Shown piece after piece: positions 9,761-20,403 of a stretch of DNA of 64,000 bases. The notes beneath the pieces were generated by a model, which searched no databases, was not told where the DNA came from, and saw nothing but the letters and a program-made list of their open reading frames with translations. Origin of the DNA: Symsagittifera roscoffensis (lineage: Eukaryota; Xenacoelomorpha; Acoela; Convolutidae). The stretch spans positions 69,108,727-69,172,726 of the forward strand of contig NC_087063.1 in the NCBI RefSeq assembly GCF_963678635.1. Reading direction: 5' to 3'. Numbering within the stretch: the first letter of the stretch is position 1; each line of letters starts with the position of its first letter. The position numbers were made by a program, and so were the translations under genes.

Positions 9761-11507
9761 GTTGTAGTATTGAGAAATACTACACAGACAAAAGACCATT
9801 GTCTAAATTGTTTATTCTAAATTGGAGCGTGCCATTTAAATTAAAGCCTCTTTTCACTAAATCAGATATTGACTGATTTATTCTTATTAGGACTATAAAA
9901 TCTTGTTTTAAAAATCCACTCCTTTTTAAATACTTGTTCAATTTTTCTTCTTTTTTCATGCTCAATATTTTAAAAGGGCGGCGATTATTATTACTTCCCT
10001 TTTAACTTAACTTGAAACAAACTGGATAAAAATTTAGCAGTCTTGCCGGCTGCACTGAAATTCTCCTTGCTTTGATTAAGCAGAGATGCACCTGCAATAT
10101 GATGCATCAGAGAGAGTAATATGAATTTTTAATAAGACAAACTGAAGGCTGCGGTTTTTATCAAAGGGGACTAATAAGTTGAAGATATTTGATTTGAAAA
10201 AATCAAATAAAAACTAGTTGAAAATTCCCTTATTAAAAAGGGAGAACAAAGGAGCAGGTGAAACCTGAATAATTAAAGATTGAATCAGCCGCCGGTTTAT
10301 GCTTACGAGCAAAAGGACTGGCCTGAAATCTTCAGTGTTTCATTTTGCTCAGTAAGCAGCAAGTTAGATATCTTCAGTTAGACTTTTTCCAAAAAACAAA
10401 TATTTTTTCTTTTCTGCCTATACAGTAAAATTAAACTAGTCTTTTTTTTTCACAAATAAAAAAGAGAATAAATTCTCATTTCAAGTTCGATAAAATTATA
10501 AATCGAGATACTCGAGATAACCCCATCTGAGGAAGTCTGGTCGGCAAGACGAAACTGACAACCAAACCAGAAGTGCCAAGTAGACAACATTAAGGCAACC
10601 CAAGAAATACTACTCAGTCATCGACCTTAGTAAGAAGATAAAATATTGATGAACAAAATAAGATTAACTCAACCTCCCCTCATAGGTATATTTCTTTATG
10701 CTGTTCGATTCGCTTATATAATCTAATTACCCAGTGCTCTGTATTTAACCAACTAATTAATTCATACCTTTTCTAACTATTGTTTCTACTCTACTTTTTG
10801 TCAAGACAATTTGACGATTTAAGGTGAGACTTATAACTTAGGATAAAATTACTAAGCATTCAACCAGCAATGACCGCTTAGTAAAACTGGTGCGACCGCA
10901 GCAGAGAACTACTCCTTAAGAAATTCCTTTTCCAACAAACTCGAAACAGCTTTTAAAATTCAAAAAAATATATTAATATTAGGGTCTGTGAGTATTTGTC
11001 AGATTAGTTTCCAACCTCAAAAAGCCAGAGACAATGGGTATCTTTCGATAGAAACACAGTTTCATTGTCTTCTACTTGACAGATTTTCCTGGTAGGGTTC
11101 TTGCGAAATGCATCCCCTGCGCTAGCAGTCGCCCACGATATCCCTCCATCTCGAGGTCTATTAGACGGCTTTCTAACTGACATTAGCTCATGAACTTAAC
11201 TATTATCTATTATTATAATAATATATAAAATTTCTGAAAGAATCGTTCTCTGCCTAAGTCCGCTAGTAAGATATACCCGTTTTGTCCAGTAATCCACTAA
11301 AGTTTTGCCGAAACTTCAGTTTAAAGTTATCATCACTAAAATTAACGAAATTCTGTATTAAACTAAAGTGCTCAAAAACTTATTAAATATCTTCATTTAT
11401 TTTTTCGAGGGGGTTAAGTGGTCATATGTGCGATCTAAGAGTATGATAAATTGAATTCTTCATCACATTATCTCAAACCATCCACGGTTGTTGCTATTTA
11501 TCCTAAT
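9761..11507 (+). repeat. Element 1 right terminal repeat
   Basis: Direct copy of 1148-2894 with about seven substitutions. It ends abruptly at 11507, where LINE-derived sequence begins, without CA end or target duplication. Because it also contains the PBS-like motif (at 10888), it may be an LTR followed by the start of a second, truncated element copy. Confidence 0.75.
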
Positions 11508-11514
11508 AGCGGAG

Positions 11515-11900
11515 CAGGGCGACAAACGTTGTAAAGACATTTATTAAAAATAAAGAAGGTTCCCAAAACTGATCCAGGTGGCCCTCCAGAATCAATATAT
11601 TTTATTTCACATTTGCCATCAATCAATTCGTTGTATTGAATTCATTTGAAAAAGTACCTTTTCAGCATTACTCTTTTCAGTCCCATGTATTTACGTTTTT
11701 TTTTTGCAAAAATAGACTGATCCAGAGTATCGAAAGCTTTTTAAATTCAATAAAAAGACCCGAGCCATAACCTTTTCCTTCTATTGCCTCTCGTAAACAC
11801 ATAATGCTATTCGATTTATTCCATGATTACGAATTTTTATTTTGGCAAAACTCAAAAAACTCTATTGATAATTGGTGAATCTGGTCATTCTAAAGTTGAT
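11515..11900 (-). mobile_element. LINE (non-LTR) reverse transcriptase fragment
   Basis: On the minus strand, GLFIEFKK followed (after a 1-nt frame change) by FDTLDQSIF matches the LINE motif around the first catalytic Asp. Then GGPPGSVLG (about 11589-11561), followed by TFFIFNK, matches the GxPQGSxLGPLLF block. Several frameshifts and stops make this a dead fragment. It directly abuts the right repeat of element 1. Clade not assigned. Confidence 0.7.
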
Positions 11901-12600
11901 GTAATTTTCAAATTTTTTAATGAAGCTGGTTGAAAAACCAAAATGTTTGTTAGCTTTCTAGGCTCGTCCCCATTACCAGATTTTGAAAGGCAATTGCTTT
12001 TGTAATTTTCACGCCGGCAAAAGTAAAAACTTTCACTATGCAATCACTAACAACTGAAGTCAAGTAGAATAAGATGATTGGCATACAGTTTTATCGTTTC
12101 AATGCTCATACCGACAAGACTAAACATTTTTTTTACTTTCCAGAAAAATAACAGTTTTTAAAGCTTCTTGTTCAGACGCACTCATGAAATATATTTAACG
12201 TTCTTTTCACTCTGAACTTTTTTTACATTTCCAGAGAAAATAAAACGCATTGGTTTCCAAAAATTGTCGAAAAGCAAATACTTTATCTGCGTTTGCATCT
12301 GCAACCAATTTACTGCTTGAAACGTCTTACGAAGAGTTTTGCATGACTGAAAAAATCACTGTGATACATGGCTTGTTTTATTACCGATTTTACGTTGTTT
12401 CGAGCTGGCATATAAGCTGCGACATTATGAGTCGAAAGAATTTTAATTATTTTTGAATTAACTTTTATTTGCACATGTTTTTGCACACGAACACGGAACA
12501 TATATTGTGCAATTCAACAGTTCCAAAAGTTCCGTTTTTTGAGTTTCATGGAAACAATCATGTTATTTAGAGATATATAAAGATTTTTACAAAAGATTTA
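11900..12600. other. No clear feature
   Basis: AT-rich DNA, probably containing more of the decayed LINE on the minus strand up to about 12,000. Short open frames near 12250-12500 on both strands have no recognisable content. Confidence 0.4.
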
Positions 12601-15600
12601 TACCCAATTAAACAAAGAACGCCGACATTTATTTGGAAAAGTTCAAGAATTACTGACACAGAACCGATTTCGGACCAAATTCAAGTTTTGGTTCGACGAA
12701 CTTTACGTGACCGTGAAACGAAACGTTGATCTAGAGCTGTTACTGGAGAACTCAAAGCCAGTTATAGAAGAAACTGCACCGAGACGGCAGACACTCTGGA
12801 ATGAAGAGGACGCTAACAATTACAGCAAAATGTGTTTCACAAAAATTGACTCAAAATAGATTCACGGTGAAAACGAGGATTGCAAAGAGAGAAGACTCAA
12901 AGCGTGACACAAAATCTACTAAAATAGTCTTTGGAACTGAAGGAAAGAAAAGATTAGTCCAGAAAAACCACAAGAAATATCAAACTTGAATTCAAAGATA
13001 TGGCGTTAACTGCAAAGAATGCATCTAAAAAAGTGAAAAGTGTTACGTAGGAGGAATAAAAATTATTCAGTAAACTCTAGAGTCAGGTAAGAAGCTAGAA
13101 GCATTTCTTGCCGCCTTGACTGCGCAAGCAGCTGAATCAGAACGAGGAGTCCTAGAAATTGCACTCGTCAGGAATTCATTTATCTCATAGAGGCGGAATG
13201 CTACGTTACAAGAGTCTCACGTTTTAGACACTATTTCCTGGGTAAGAGCCAAAGATAGCATTCTAATTTAAACCAAGTCAACAAATACACTCGCGTTTAA
13301 AAAAAACTAAGGCAGTTACAAACATCTATCAAAACTAAACGAAAATCAGTAAAAAGCATGAATTAAAGTTGATCAAGTAGGTAGAGACCAATACAGAGAC
13401 AAAAGAGCTACACTCAAAACAATAGCAAAAACACATCAGAGAAAATCTAAGCACTTCGCGAATATGTGTGGATCACAACAATTGAGTGTGAAGGCAAAAT
13501 CATCAGAAAGTTCAGAAGATGAATGTAACTTGATGTAAAATTTCGACTTTTGTGACGAATTTGAAAGCAAATCATTAGAGGTAGACACGACGTTGATCAA
13601 TCAAATTGCAGAGTTCATCTCAAATAGACATAATAACAACAAAAAACAAAAAAAACAAGAGGGAGATCTCTCGGTTCAAAAACAGGACATTCAACGAGAC
13701 AGACACACAATAGAAAAAAAATGTTATCTTCAAAAGCAATTGCCAGGATAGACAATCAAATAATCAACATGACAACGAATACCAAAAGTCCTGTATCATT
13801 TCCGAAAAAGAAATTATTTGGGCCGATTTAACTTGCCGGCGCATATGGTAACTAAAACAAACACCCGGTTGTGATTCTCGGTGCACTCAAGGCGGATATC
13901 CGTTCAGCAGGTGGCGAAATATTCGTAGCAATAAATCTGATCATTGAACGACGCAAACGAAGTTTTTTGGATATTCGAACTACAGAGAAAGGTGGGATTA
14001 CCACCACATAAAAATCGACACCAAGAGGAAGATCGAGGTTTGACAAGCAAGCAGTCGGAAAGCTGGAAACAAAAAACTAAGTATACACTTGAGAGTTAAT
14101 TTGTGGACAAAAGGAATCAAAGAATCACGTTGTAAACACAAAACAAAAACACTCGTTATGTACGATCCAAGAGAAGGGTAGAAGGATGACTCTTTACATA
14201 CAAAGTAGAGTGCAACAAGAGATATAAAAATTATTCTCAAAGATCGCATCAAAAAATTGGATAGATGCACAATAGACTGTTGCACTACGCCGACTGTATT
14301 CACCGTGAAAATGAATGATTCAATTAAACTGGCTCTAAACGAAAAGGAAAATACAAAAAAAAGACCAATGCGGATGAATTATCAGATAGGGTAAGTCAGA
14401 TAGTAGCTGCAACAACAGTTGAATCTGTTTAGTTCACGACGTTAGACTGAATTACTGTATCCAAGAGAAATTAACAGCAGAAACAGCGAAACAGAGCAAA
14501 TGTTACGATCGAAGCAGGATGTGCAACTGACACGTATAGATTCCTAGCGGGTTTTTATGTCCTTGCCGACATGCCGGCAATATTTCAAAAGCAACGGATC
14601 CAATCATATATAAACGCAAAAAAAAACATTTTCTTTTACTGACGATATTTTGGATGTAAGAAAAAATGAAGAAAGTGAGCATGAAAAATTGGTCTTAAGT
14701 GTTGGAAAAATTAAATGAAAAACATCACTGAAAAACTAAATTTTTCAAAACTAATTGAATGGGTTAGATCATAACTTATCCAAAAGCGGTGTTATTCAAG
14801 ATTTACTAAAACAGTGACAATTATATACTCAGACCACAAAGACCCTAAAAACTAGGATATTTCATGGGAAGTTTCAATCATCGGTCGAAGTTTATACCTT
14901 ATCCTATGCCATTTGTTAAGTGTGTAAAACTATACAAATAATTGAAGAAAAAAAACGACTGCTCGTGAAAATAAAATGAGTGGGGGAAGGAATTTTGTTT
15001 TGAAGGAACAAAAACCGTGTTGGCGAACAAATCGAAAAAAATACTATGATCCACTTAAAGAAACAAGGATTAAATGTAATGCTGGTCATACTGGTTTGAA
15101 ATCAACGCTACAGCGAAAATCGTATGCAGATGTTTGTATACCAATTATAATTGCATCAAAATACAGTAACTTACGTTGTGTCATCGCACCGTTGCAACAG
15201 CAACTGAAACGTTCAAATCACAAACAAAGTTCGACCGGAACAGAAGAAGTCAAAATCCACGACTGTCTTTTTACAGTAGTTAACTTTGAATCATTTCTAT
15301 AATTCATTTCGCTCGGTTAGCAAAAAAAATCAATTTAACAATCTCAAGAAAACTATCCGGAATGGAAAAAAAAGATCAGTAACATGGCGAGAATAGATGA
15401 CAGAAGAAAATAGGGCAATAAATGAAAGAAGAGGTGACCGAAACAATACAAGGAAGTAGAAAAACTAAGAGGAAAAAGATTCGGATAGTTTATATTTTAA
15501 CTAGAAAAATTGAAAGCGTGGGAGAGTTCACATAAAGCAAAATCGGAGAGTCCATGTTCGGACATACCAAGATCATGATGAAAATAGCCGAAAAAGGAAA

Positions 15601-16570
15601 GACCACACAAACAGGAGACCAGACTACTATCGTTCTGCTTGATCAGTCAAGGCACTGGAAACAAGCCCGGAACAGGAAGCATTGTGAAGTGGACTGCACT
15701 GTGGAGTACGAGTGTGATCAAGGAAGTCCAGAGTTGAGCTTTGTACATCCGAAAAAGAGTCAGCCGAAGTGAATTTCTGAGGAAACATGGATTGATCGGT
15801 CACGAAGATTTGTAAAGCAAGGTAACAGACACGGGTTTGAGCTAATGGGGCTGTATACGAGTCTTTATTGAAATTCGAAAGTAGCGGTGGATGACGGCAT
15901 CTTGGTGGACAATTAGAAGTTCCCGTGCAACTGAAATAAGCGTTGACAAAGAGGATCTACCAAGAATATACCGGGAAAGGGGCAAAGTTATATGTATCGG
16001 ATTAATTTTGGTGGCCCCCATGCAGAAGCATATTGTGAATTTGCGAGTGGAGATGCAATAGACATGGTAAAAATGCTAAATATATCATACCATTAAACTG
16101 CTCAAAGTCTCTACCACTGCTTACGCAGCCGGTTCAGGAATCACATTAAGACTATGAGCGACCCTTAGAAGAAAATAGGGGAAAGAAAATCTGTCCTCTA
16201 GTAGCTGCAGATAGATATTCGAAATTCAAAAATCGCTTCCGTGATATATAAAAAAATTACGAGGGAAAATCGAGAAAGTTTTCAGGCACTTATTTTGACA
16301 CGCGTGGGATACCAAAACCAATTAAAACGGATTAGATCTCGGTATTCAAAGGCAATGTAATGAAAACAATCTTCACTGAGAAGACTTACAAACGTTTGCC
16401 CGGTAGGTGATCGCTGAGTTTGCGGTTTGGAAGAAGAACCACTCAGAAAGAAAAGTTAAGACGAGGTATTATGGTACTGGGGGAAAATGAGCTTTTACTC
16501 AGCACAATAAATCGAGACCTTAAATGGAACAAAGAAAAAACTACAGAAAAAAAATCACCCTTTGAAGCGC
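12600..16570 (+). mobile_element. Heavily decayed Ty3/gypsy element, related to element 3
   Basis: No long frame survives, but motif islands appear in gypsy order. A reverse-transcriptase piece lies near 14290-14360 (DSIKLALN-like). TDTYRFLAGFYVLADMPAIF lies near 14530 and closely resembles TGTYRFLPGFYGLGDMP of element 3. Remains of the YxDD region are near 14640 and an RNase H-like DHKD near 14830. An integrase-like stretch lies near 16200-16340 (DRYSKF, RGIPKPIKTD). Stops and frameshifts are frequent. LTRs could not be delimited. Confidence 0.6.
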
Positions 16571-16880
16571 TTTGGAACACATATTACTTTAATCTCATTT
16601 TCGGTAGTGTTCCAAAGTGCGCTTTATAAGGTGATTTTTTTGTGTAGTTTTTTTTCCCACTTAAGGTCTTTATTTATTGTGCTGACACAAAGCTTTATTG
16701 ATTTCACAATTTCCTCCAGTACCATAATATACCTTGCCTTATCTTTTCTTTCTGAGTGGTTCTTTCTTCCAAACCGCAAACTCATTGATCACTTACCGGG
16801 CAAAAATTTCGTTTGTTAGCCTTCTCAGTGAATTTTTTCATTGCATTGCCTTTGAATACCGATTAATTCTACTAGATGAA
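16335..16880. repeat. Imperfect inverted repeat derived from the integrase relic
   Basis: The integrase-derived stretch at about 16335-16575 reappears in reverse complement at about 16610-16880 (for example GGTTTGGAAGAAGAACCACT against AGTGGTTCTTTCTTCCAAACC). Arms are about 240 bp with a spacer of some 35 bp. The transcript would fold into a long hairpin. Confidence 0.75.
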
Positions 16881-17690
16881 TTTATACATAACTCTGATTT
16901 TAAGATAAACAGCATGTGGAAAGATCAGCCTCTACTTAATAGCATTTCCAGAGAAGGAACTATCAATCGAGAGAGAAGGTTAATATAATTCGTAAGGGTC
17001 AATATAACAGAGATATCAACCCGCTGTTTATACAGCATTTAACGCCATTAGGAGACAAGAACTGAGTAAGTGTAAAACATACTTTTTAAGAGCAAATGCT
17101 CAATGTAACGACGCGAACAATGTCATCAGAAAAATAATGAATACCTCTGGGGATAACAATCTAGAACTTCGAACTGCGCTTTTGTGCTCTGGAGAGAAAG
17201 ACTTTATCAAAAACAAGAAAGAAGCTAAGGGGGGAATTAGAAAAAAAACTTCAACAGGGTGAGCACCCAAAGAGAGGCAAAGCTCTGAAAATTTATTTGC
17301 AAGGAGAGGTATTTTTCAATTCAGTAACGAATGTCAGAACAGCAGCAGTAGCGATATATAGACAAAGCAAGTGAGGAAGCGAAACTAAATCAAGATGACG
17401 CGGAACCAAAACAAGGTAAGCGGAAAAACCCGTCAGAAGAGCTGAAACGCAAGCATCACAAATAGGCTCTCAAACCATCTTCGGAGAGCAAACCCTGGGA
17501 CGATACGCTGCAACAGCAACCACATTCCATAAAGATTAGGTTCATGACAAATTCCAAAACAGCCAATCAATCGTGACATCGAAAGACATTGGAGCGAGAG
17601 GACGACAGTTTGTCCATTCGGAGGGTAAACCTAACAAAGCTGGTCCAAACTTGAGTGGTCCCAAAACAAAGGAGGATGCCGCGAACCCGG
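16880..17690. other. No recognisable feature
   Basis: Probably more of the decayed retroelement, judged by context. No motif or open frame could be supported on either strand. Confidence 0.4.
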
Positions 17691-17694
17691 GTCG

Positions 17695-17925
17695 AGATCC
17701 CGCTCAAAAACCGCTCAAGATATGAGCGGTTTGAGCGGTTTTTCAGCAAGATTTGAGCGGTTTGAGCGGTTTGGGCGGTTTGGGCGGTTTTTTTGAAAAA
17801 ACCGCTCAAACCGCTCAAATCTTGCTTAAAAAACCGCTCAAAAACCGCTCATTTCTTGCGGTGATTTTTGAACGGTTTTTCAAGCAAGACTTGAGCGGTT
17901 TTAGAGGGGTTTTTGAGCGGTCTTA
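17695..17925. repeat. GAGCGGTTT array with long perfect palindrome
   Basis: The 9-mer GAGCGGTTT, on either strand, occurs about ten times exactly, plus variants (GGGCGGTTT, GAACGGTTT). Within it, 17746-17772 and 17799-17825 are perfect 27-bp reverse complements around a 26-bp loop, and pairing continues beyond one mismatch. It is much more GC-rich than its surroundings. Open frames across it are low-complexity artefacts. Confidence 0.85.
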
Positions 17926-18272
17926 TAAAGAAAACCGATGAATACTAACAAAAAGGCCTGGAAAGGTAATGTGACCCCGGGTTGACATCCCTAAACCGAA
18001 AATGCTTATTTTAAATTTCCCCACACCGAAAAGCTTATCATACAATTGCCTGCATCAAATGTATGGAAAAATGCTAATCATACAATTTTCATACAATTTC
18101 AAAAAAAATTGAAAAAGATTCAATCTAGTTTCTCCGGCTATTTGAACCAAATACAACAGTCTAGTGATGAAAAAAGGAAAGGAGAGCTCAGAAGTCGAGT
18201 AAATTGAAGCTGCAGAGCCAGTCAAGGAGAAACTGCCACTCGTGTTCAAAGTCCCACAAGAACCGAGCAACT
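17926..18272. other. Left flank of element 2
   Basis: No gene seen. Together with 36979-37030 and the DNA after 43542 it forms the pre-insertion sequence into which elements 2 and 3 inserted side by side. Confidence 0.5.
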
Positions 18273-18276
18273 CAAC
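18273..18276. repeat. Target-site duplication of element 2 (left copy)
   Basis: CAAC precedes the 5' LTR and recurs at 36975-36978 directly after the 3' LTR. A 4-bp duplication is usual for Ty3/gypsy elements. Confidence 0.7.
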
Positions 18277-18686
18277 TGGAACCTGATCTAAACTACATTT
18301 TATGATTGGATAAATTAGATATTTTACCAATGTAAAGTATTTAATATTAACCAATCATGATCCATCTGACTAACAATCCACTTATTTGTAAGTGCTGAAA
18401 TTACTTGTAATTTCAGCACCAGAGAGATTTGAATTTAACTTAGAAATTAGTTGAACTCTCCCGAGTACTTCAGCAGCCGCAATAAACCAGTATACCCTAG
18501 ATCTATTAAGCCTAGCAGAGACTAGTTAAACAACCTGAGACTAGATAGTATAAGAGTAAGATTAGGATTGGTATTAGACTAAGAAGTTGCACGAATCTAT
18601 CCGGCCGAAAATAAGATAGCGTGACGAGCAGACGGTGTACCCTATCCGAAATTACTCTATGAGTTATACCCATCGGTCCTAACTCA
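18277..18686 (+). repeat. 5' LTR of element 2
   Basis: 410 bp, TG...CA ends, matched by 36565-36974. Differences from the 3' copy cluster near 18440-18465. Confidence 0.9.
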
Positions 18687-18705
18687 TCTGGTGCGACCAT
18701 AAGTC
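18687..18705 (+). promoter_or_regulatory. Primer-binding site of element 2
   Basis: TGGTGCGACCATAAGTC begins at 18688, 2 nt after the LTR end. The TGG start fits complementarity to a tRNA 3' CCA. The primer tRNA was not identified by eye. Confidence 0.6.
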
Positions 18706-18773
18706 TCGAACAAGACCTTAATAGCTTAGAATTAACCAAAAATAGATTAGAATTTAGACAAAACATTAACAAA

Positions 18774-19007
18774 ATGTTATACGACGATAATTTAATCGAA
18801 ATGTCTCTACGACTCAATAGATCAGAGCCAATATTCCGAACAATAACAGAACTACCCGGAATCGGAAGAAGACCTCGAACCAGAGACGACATACGACAAA
18901 GTAGAAACTTACCATATAGTTATATGATAGTTCGGCAAAAGCCAACACAAACTTTTGTATTTAGAATACTACTAGCAATGAATTTAGATTTTCATTTGGA
19001 AACCTAA
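18774..19007 (+). CDS. Possible short leader ORF (77 aa)
   Basis: An open frame with ATG starts 87 nt behind the 5' LTR. Its product is moderately basic (for example RRPRTRDD) and matches no family I know. The reverse strand of the same region is also open over the LTR border, so the opening could be chance. If translated, it would lie upstream of ORF0 and could dampen gag translation. Confidence 0.25.
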   Translation: MLYDDNLIEMSLRLNRSEPIFRTITELPGIGRRPRTRDDIRQSRNLPYSYMIVRQKPTQTFVFRILLAMNLDFHLET

Positions 19008-19334
19008 AATTTTGAAGTCAATCTTCAAAATCATTTCAGGCGCTAAACAAAATTATAAATATACAATAACGATTGATAAAAAGATCTCAGATCGTTTTCC
19101 TAAATTCTGCAGTAATATACAAAACATGTTTGAAAAATATTTATTGAAAAATCAAAATAAAAATTAGTAGCATGACAATAAATGGTTAGTAATCATAAAA
19201 TCATCCTGTTGTTCCAGCTTCATCACCTAAACATAACAGCATTCATAAGCTCACTAATATCAAAAAAACACTAAATCTTTTCTTTACACAAATTTAAATC
19301 ATTTTAAACTTAAATTCACTTAAATTTAAAATCA

Positions 19335-19440
19335 GATCATCAAGGCTCATCCTTGGATCTTAAATCATTTTCTATTTAATTAAATTTAAAACTTGATCAT
19401 CAAGGCCTATCCTTGGATCAAAAAGAACAATTTTGTTCTC
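19335..19440 (+). promoter_or_regulatory. Leader hairpin cluster of element 2
   Basis: Two near-identical stem-loops exactly 60 nt apart. GATC-AT-CAAGG / CCTTG-GATC lies at 19335-19359 (loop CTCAT) and at 19395-19419 (loop CCTAT). AGAACAA / TTGTTCT follows at 19424-19439. They lie between PBS and ORF0, where packaging or dimerisation signals of retroelements are found. The role is inferred from position only. Confidence 0.5.
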
Positions 19441-19935
19441 CCCCACCCACTTAGCTAGTGTCTAACGACCTCAAACGTTGATTCACTATCCAACCCTTTC
19501 TAAAAACCCAGGACTAACGGAAATTTTTGAACAAAACTAATCATTCAAATTAGGATAAACAGTGAAGAACTTCGGTTATTCATCCTTCACTTGAACCCTC
19601 CTCTTACCAGACCCAGGATAAATCTTAGACTTAGTAAGTTTAAAATAGTATCTAACGAACTACTCGCGTTCTAATTATACCTGAACCTTGTGGATCGATT
19701 TACTATTCTCCAACCCTGAACACAATCACTACCCTTAAGTAAGATTAAGTAAGTTAACACCTTAGCTTATACTAGCCACGAGAAAGTATAAAATCATTCT
19801 TCGGAATCGAGATACTTTTCTCCCCAACCCTGAAATAAATAGACCCAGGTTAGGCTAACCAAAAAATCGTAAGGACTAACAGTCTAAGAAAATAGAAATC
19901 ATTTAACAACCTTTGCATCCGTCATCCTAAACCTT
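19441..19935 (+). other. Remaining leader of element 2
   Basis: No open frame. Several GTAAG-type 5' splice-site-like motifs occur (for example near 19629 and 19738), which could serve spliced env messages, but none can be singled out. Confidence 0.4.
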
Positions 19936-20403
19936 ATGTCATTTAAAAACCTAGGAAATAAACAAACAATCGTTTTACACAATTGTGAGATAGATAACAC
20001 AAAATACGACCTTGTAATCACACCTCATACACAAACAGTTGGATACATTAGAACAAAACGACAAACACTAAAAAGAAAAATGATAACCAAACAAAGACAA
20101 ATAACACGAAAAAGATTTTCAAAAAACCGAAACGCATTTTCAGAATCAGAAACCAGCAGTTTAGACGAACTTTATAAATTAAAAGAATCTATAGATAAAA
20201 ATTGCCCCATTCACAATCAATTATATTTTTCCGACTCAGAAACAACTTCAAATTCATCAAAAAGAGGAAAAAGAAGAATAAAAAAGCAATATAAACACAA
20301 ACCAGTACATTTATACAATTGGAATCAACCAATTAGACACATTGATAATTACATATTAACAGTCATCAAACGAAAAAATGAGCTCAACGCACACCCCAGG
20401 TGA
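19936..20403 (+). CDS. ORF0, basic pre-gag protein (155 aa)
   Basis: Intact frame directly before gag and overlapping it by 26 nt in another frame. The first 40 residues look like a compact beta-rich piece (TIVLHNCEIDNTKYDLVIT). The rest is strongly basic with arginine/lysine clusters (RKRFSKNR; KRGKRRIKKQYKHK) and an acidic serine stretch (SESETSSLDEL). This composition suggests an RNA- or DNA-binding or nuclear protein, by inference only. No similarity to the mini-ORFs of element 1 was seen. Overlap with the gag ATG would allow gag translation by leaky scanning or reinitiation. Confidence 0.6.
   Translation: MSFKNLGNKQTIVLHNCEIDNTKYDLVITPHTQTVGYIRTKRQTLKRKMITKQRQITRKRFSKNRNAFSESETSSLDELYKLKESIDKNCPIHNQLYFSDSETTSNSSKRGKRRIKKQYKHKPVHLYNWNQPIRHIDNYILTVIKRKNELNAHPR

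Noticed and set aside
17567..17941. Frames rich in repeated Gly-Leu-Ser or Thr-Ala-Gln
   Set aside because: Pure translation of the GAGCGGTTT array.
11508..18276. Further LTR pair for the decayed gypsy relic
   Set aside because: No direct repeats long enough to serve as LTRs could be found by eye in this interval.
18512..18892. 126-codon minus-strand frame over the 5' LTR border of element 2 (part repeats at 36800-37006)
   Set aside because: Spans the LTR/PBS junction and recurs only because the LTR is duplicated.
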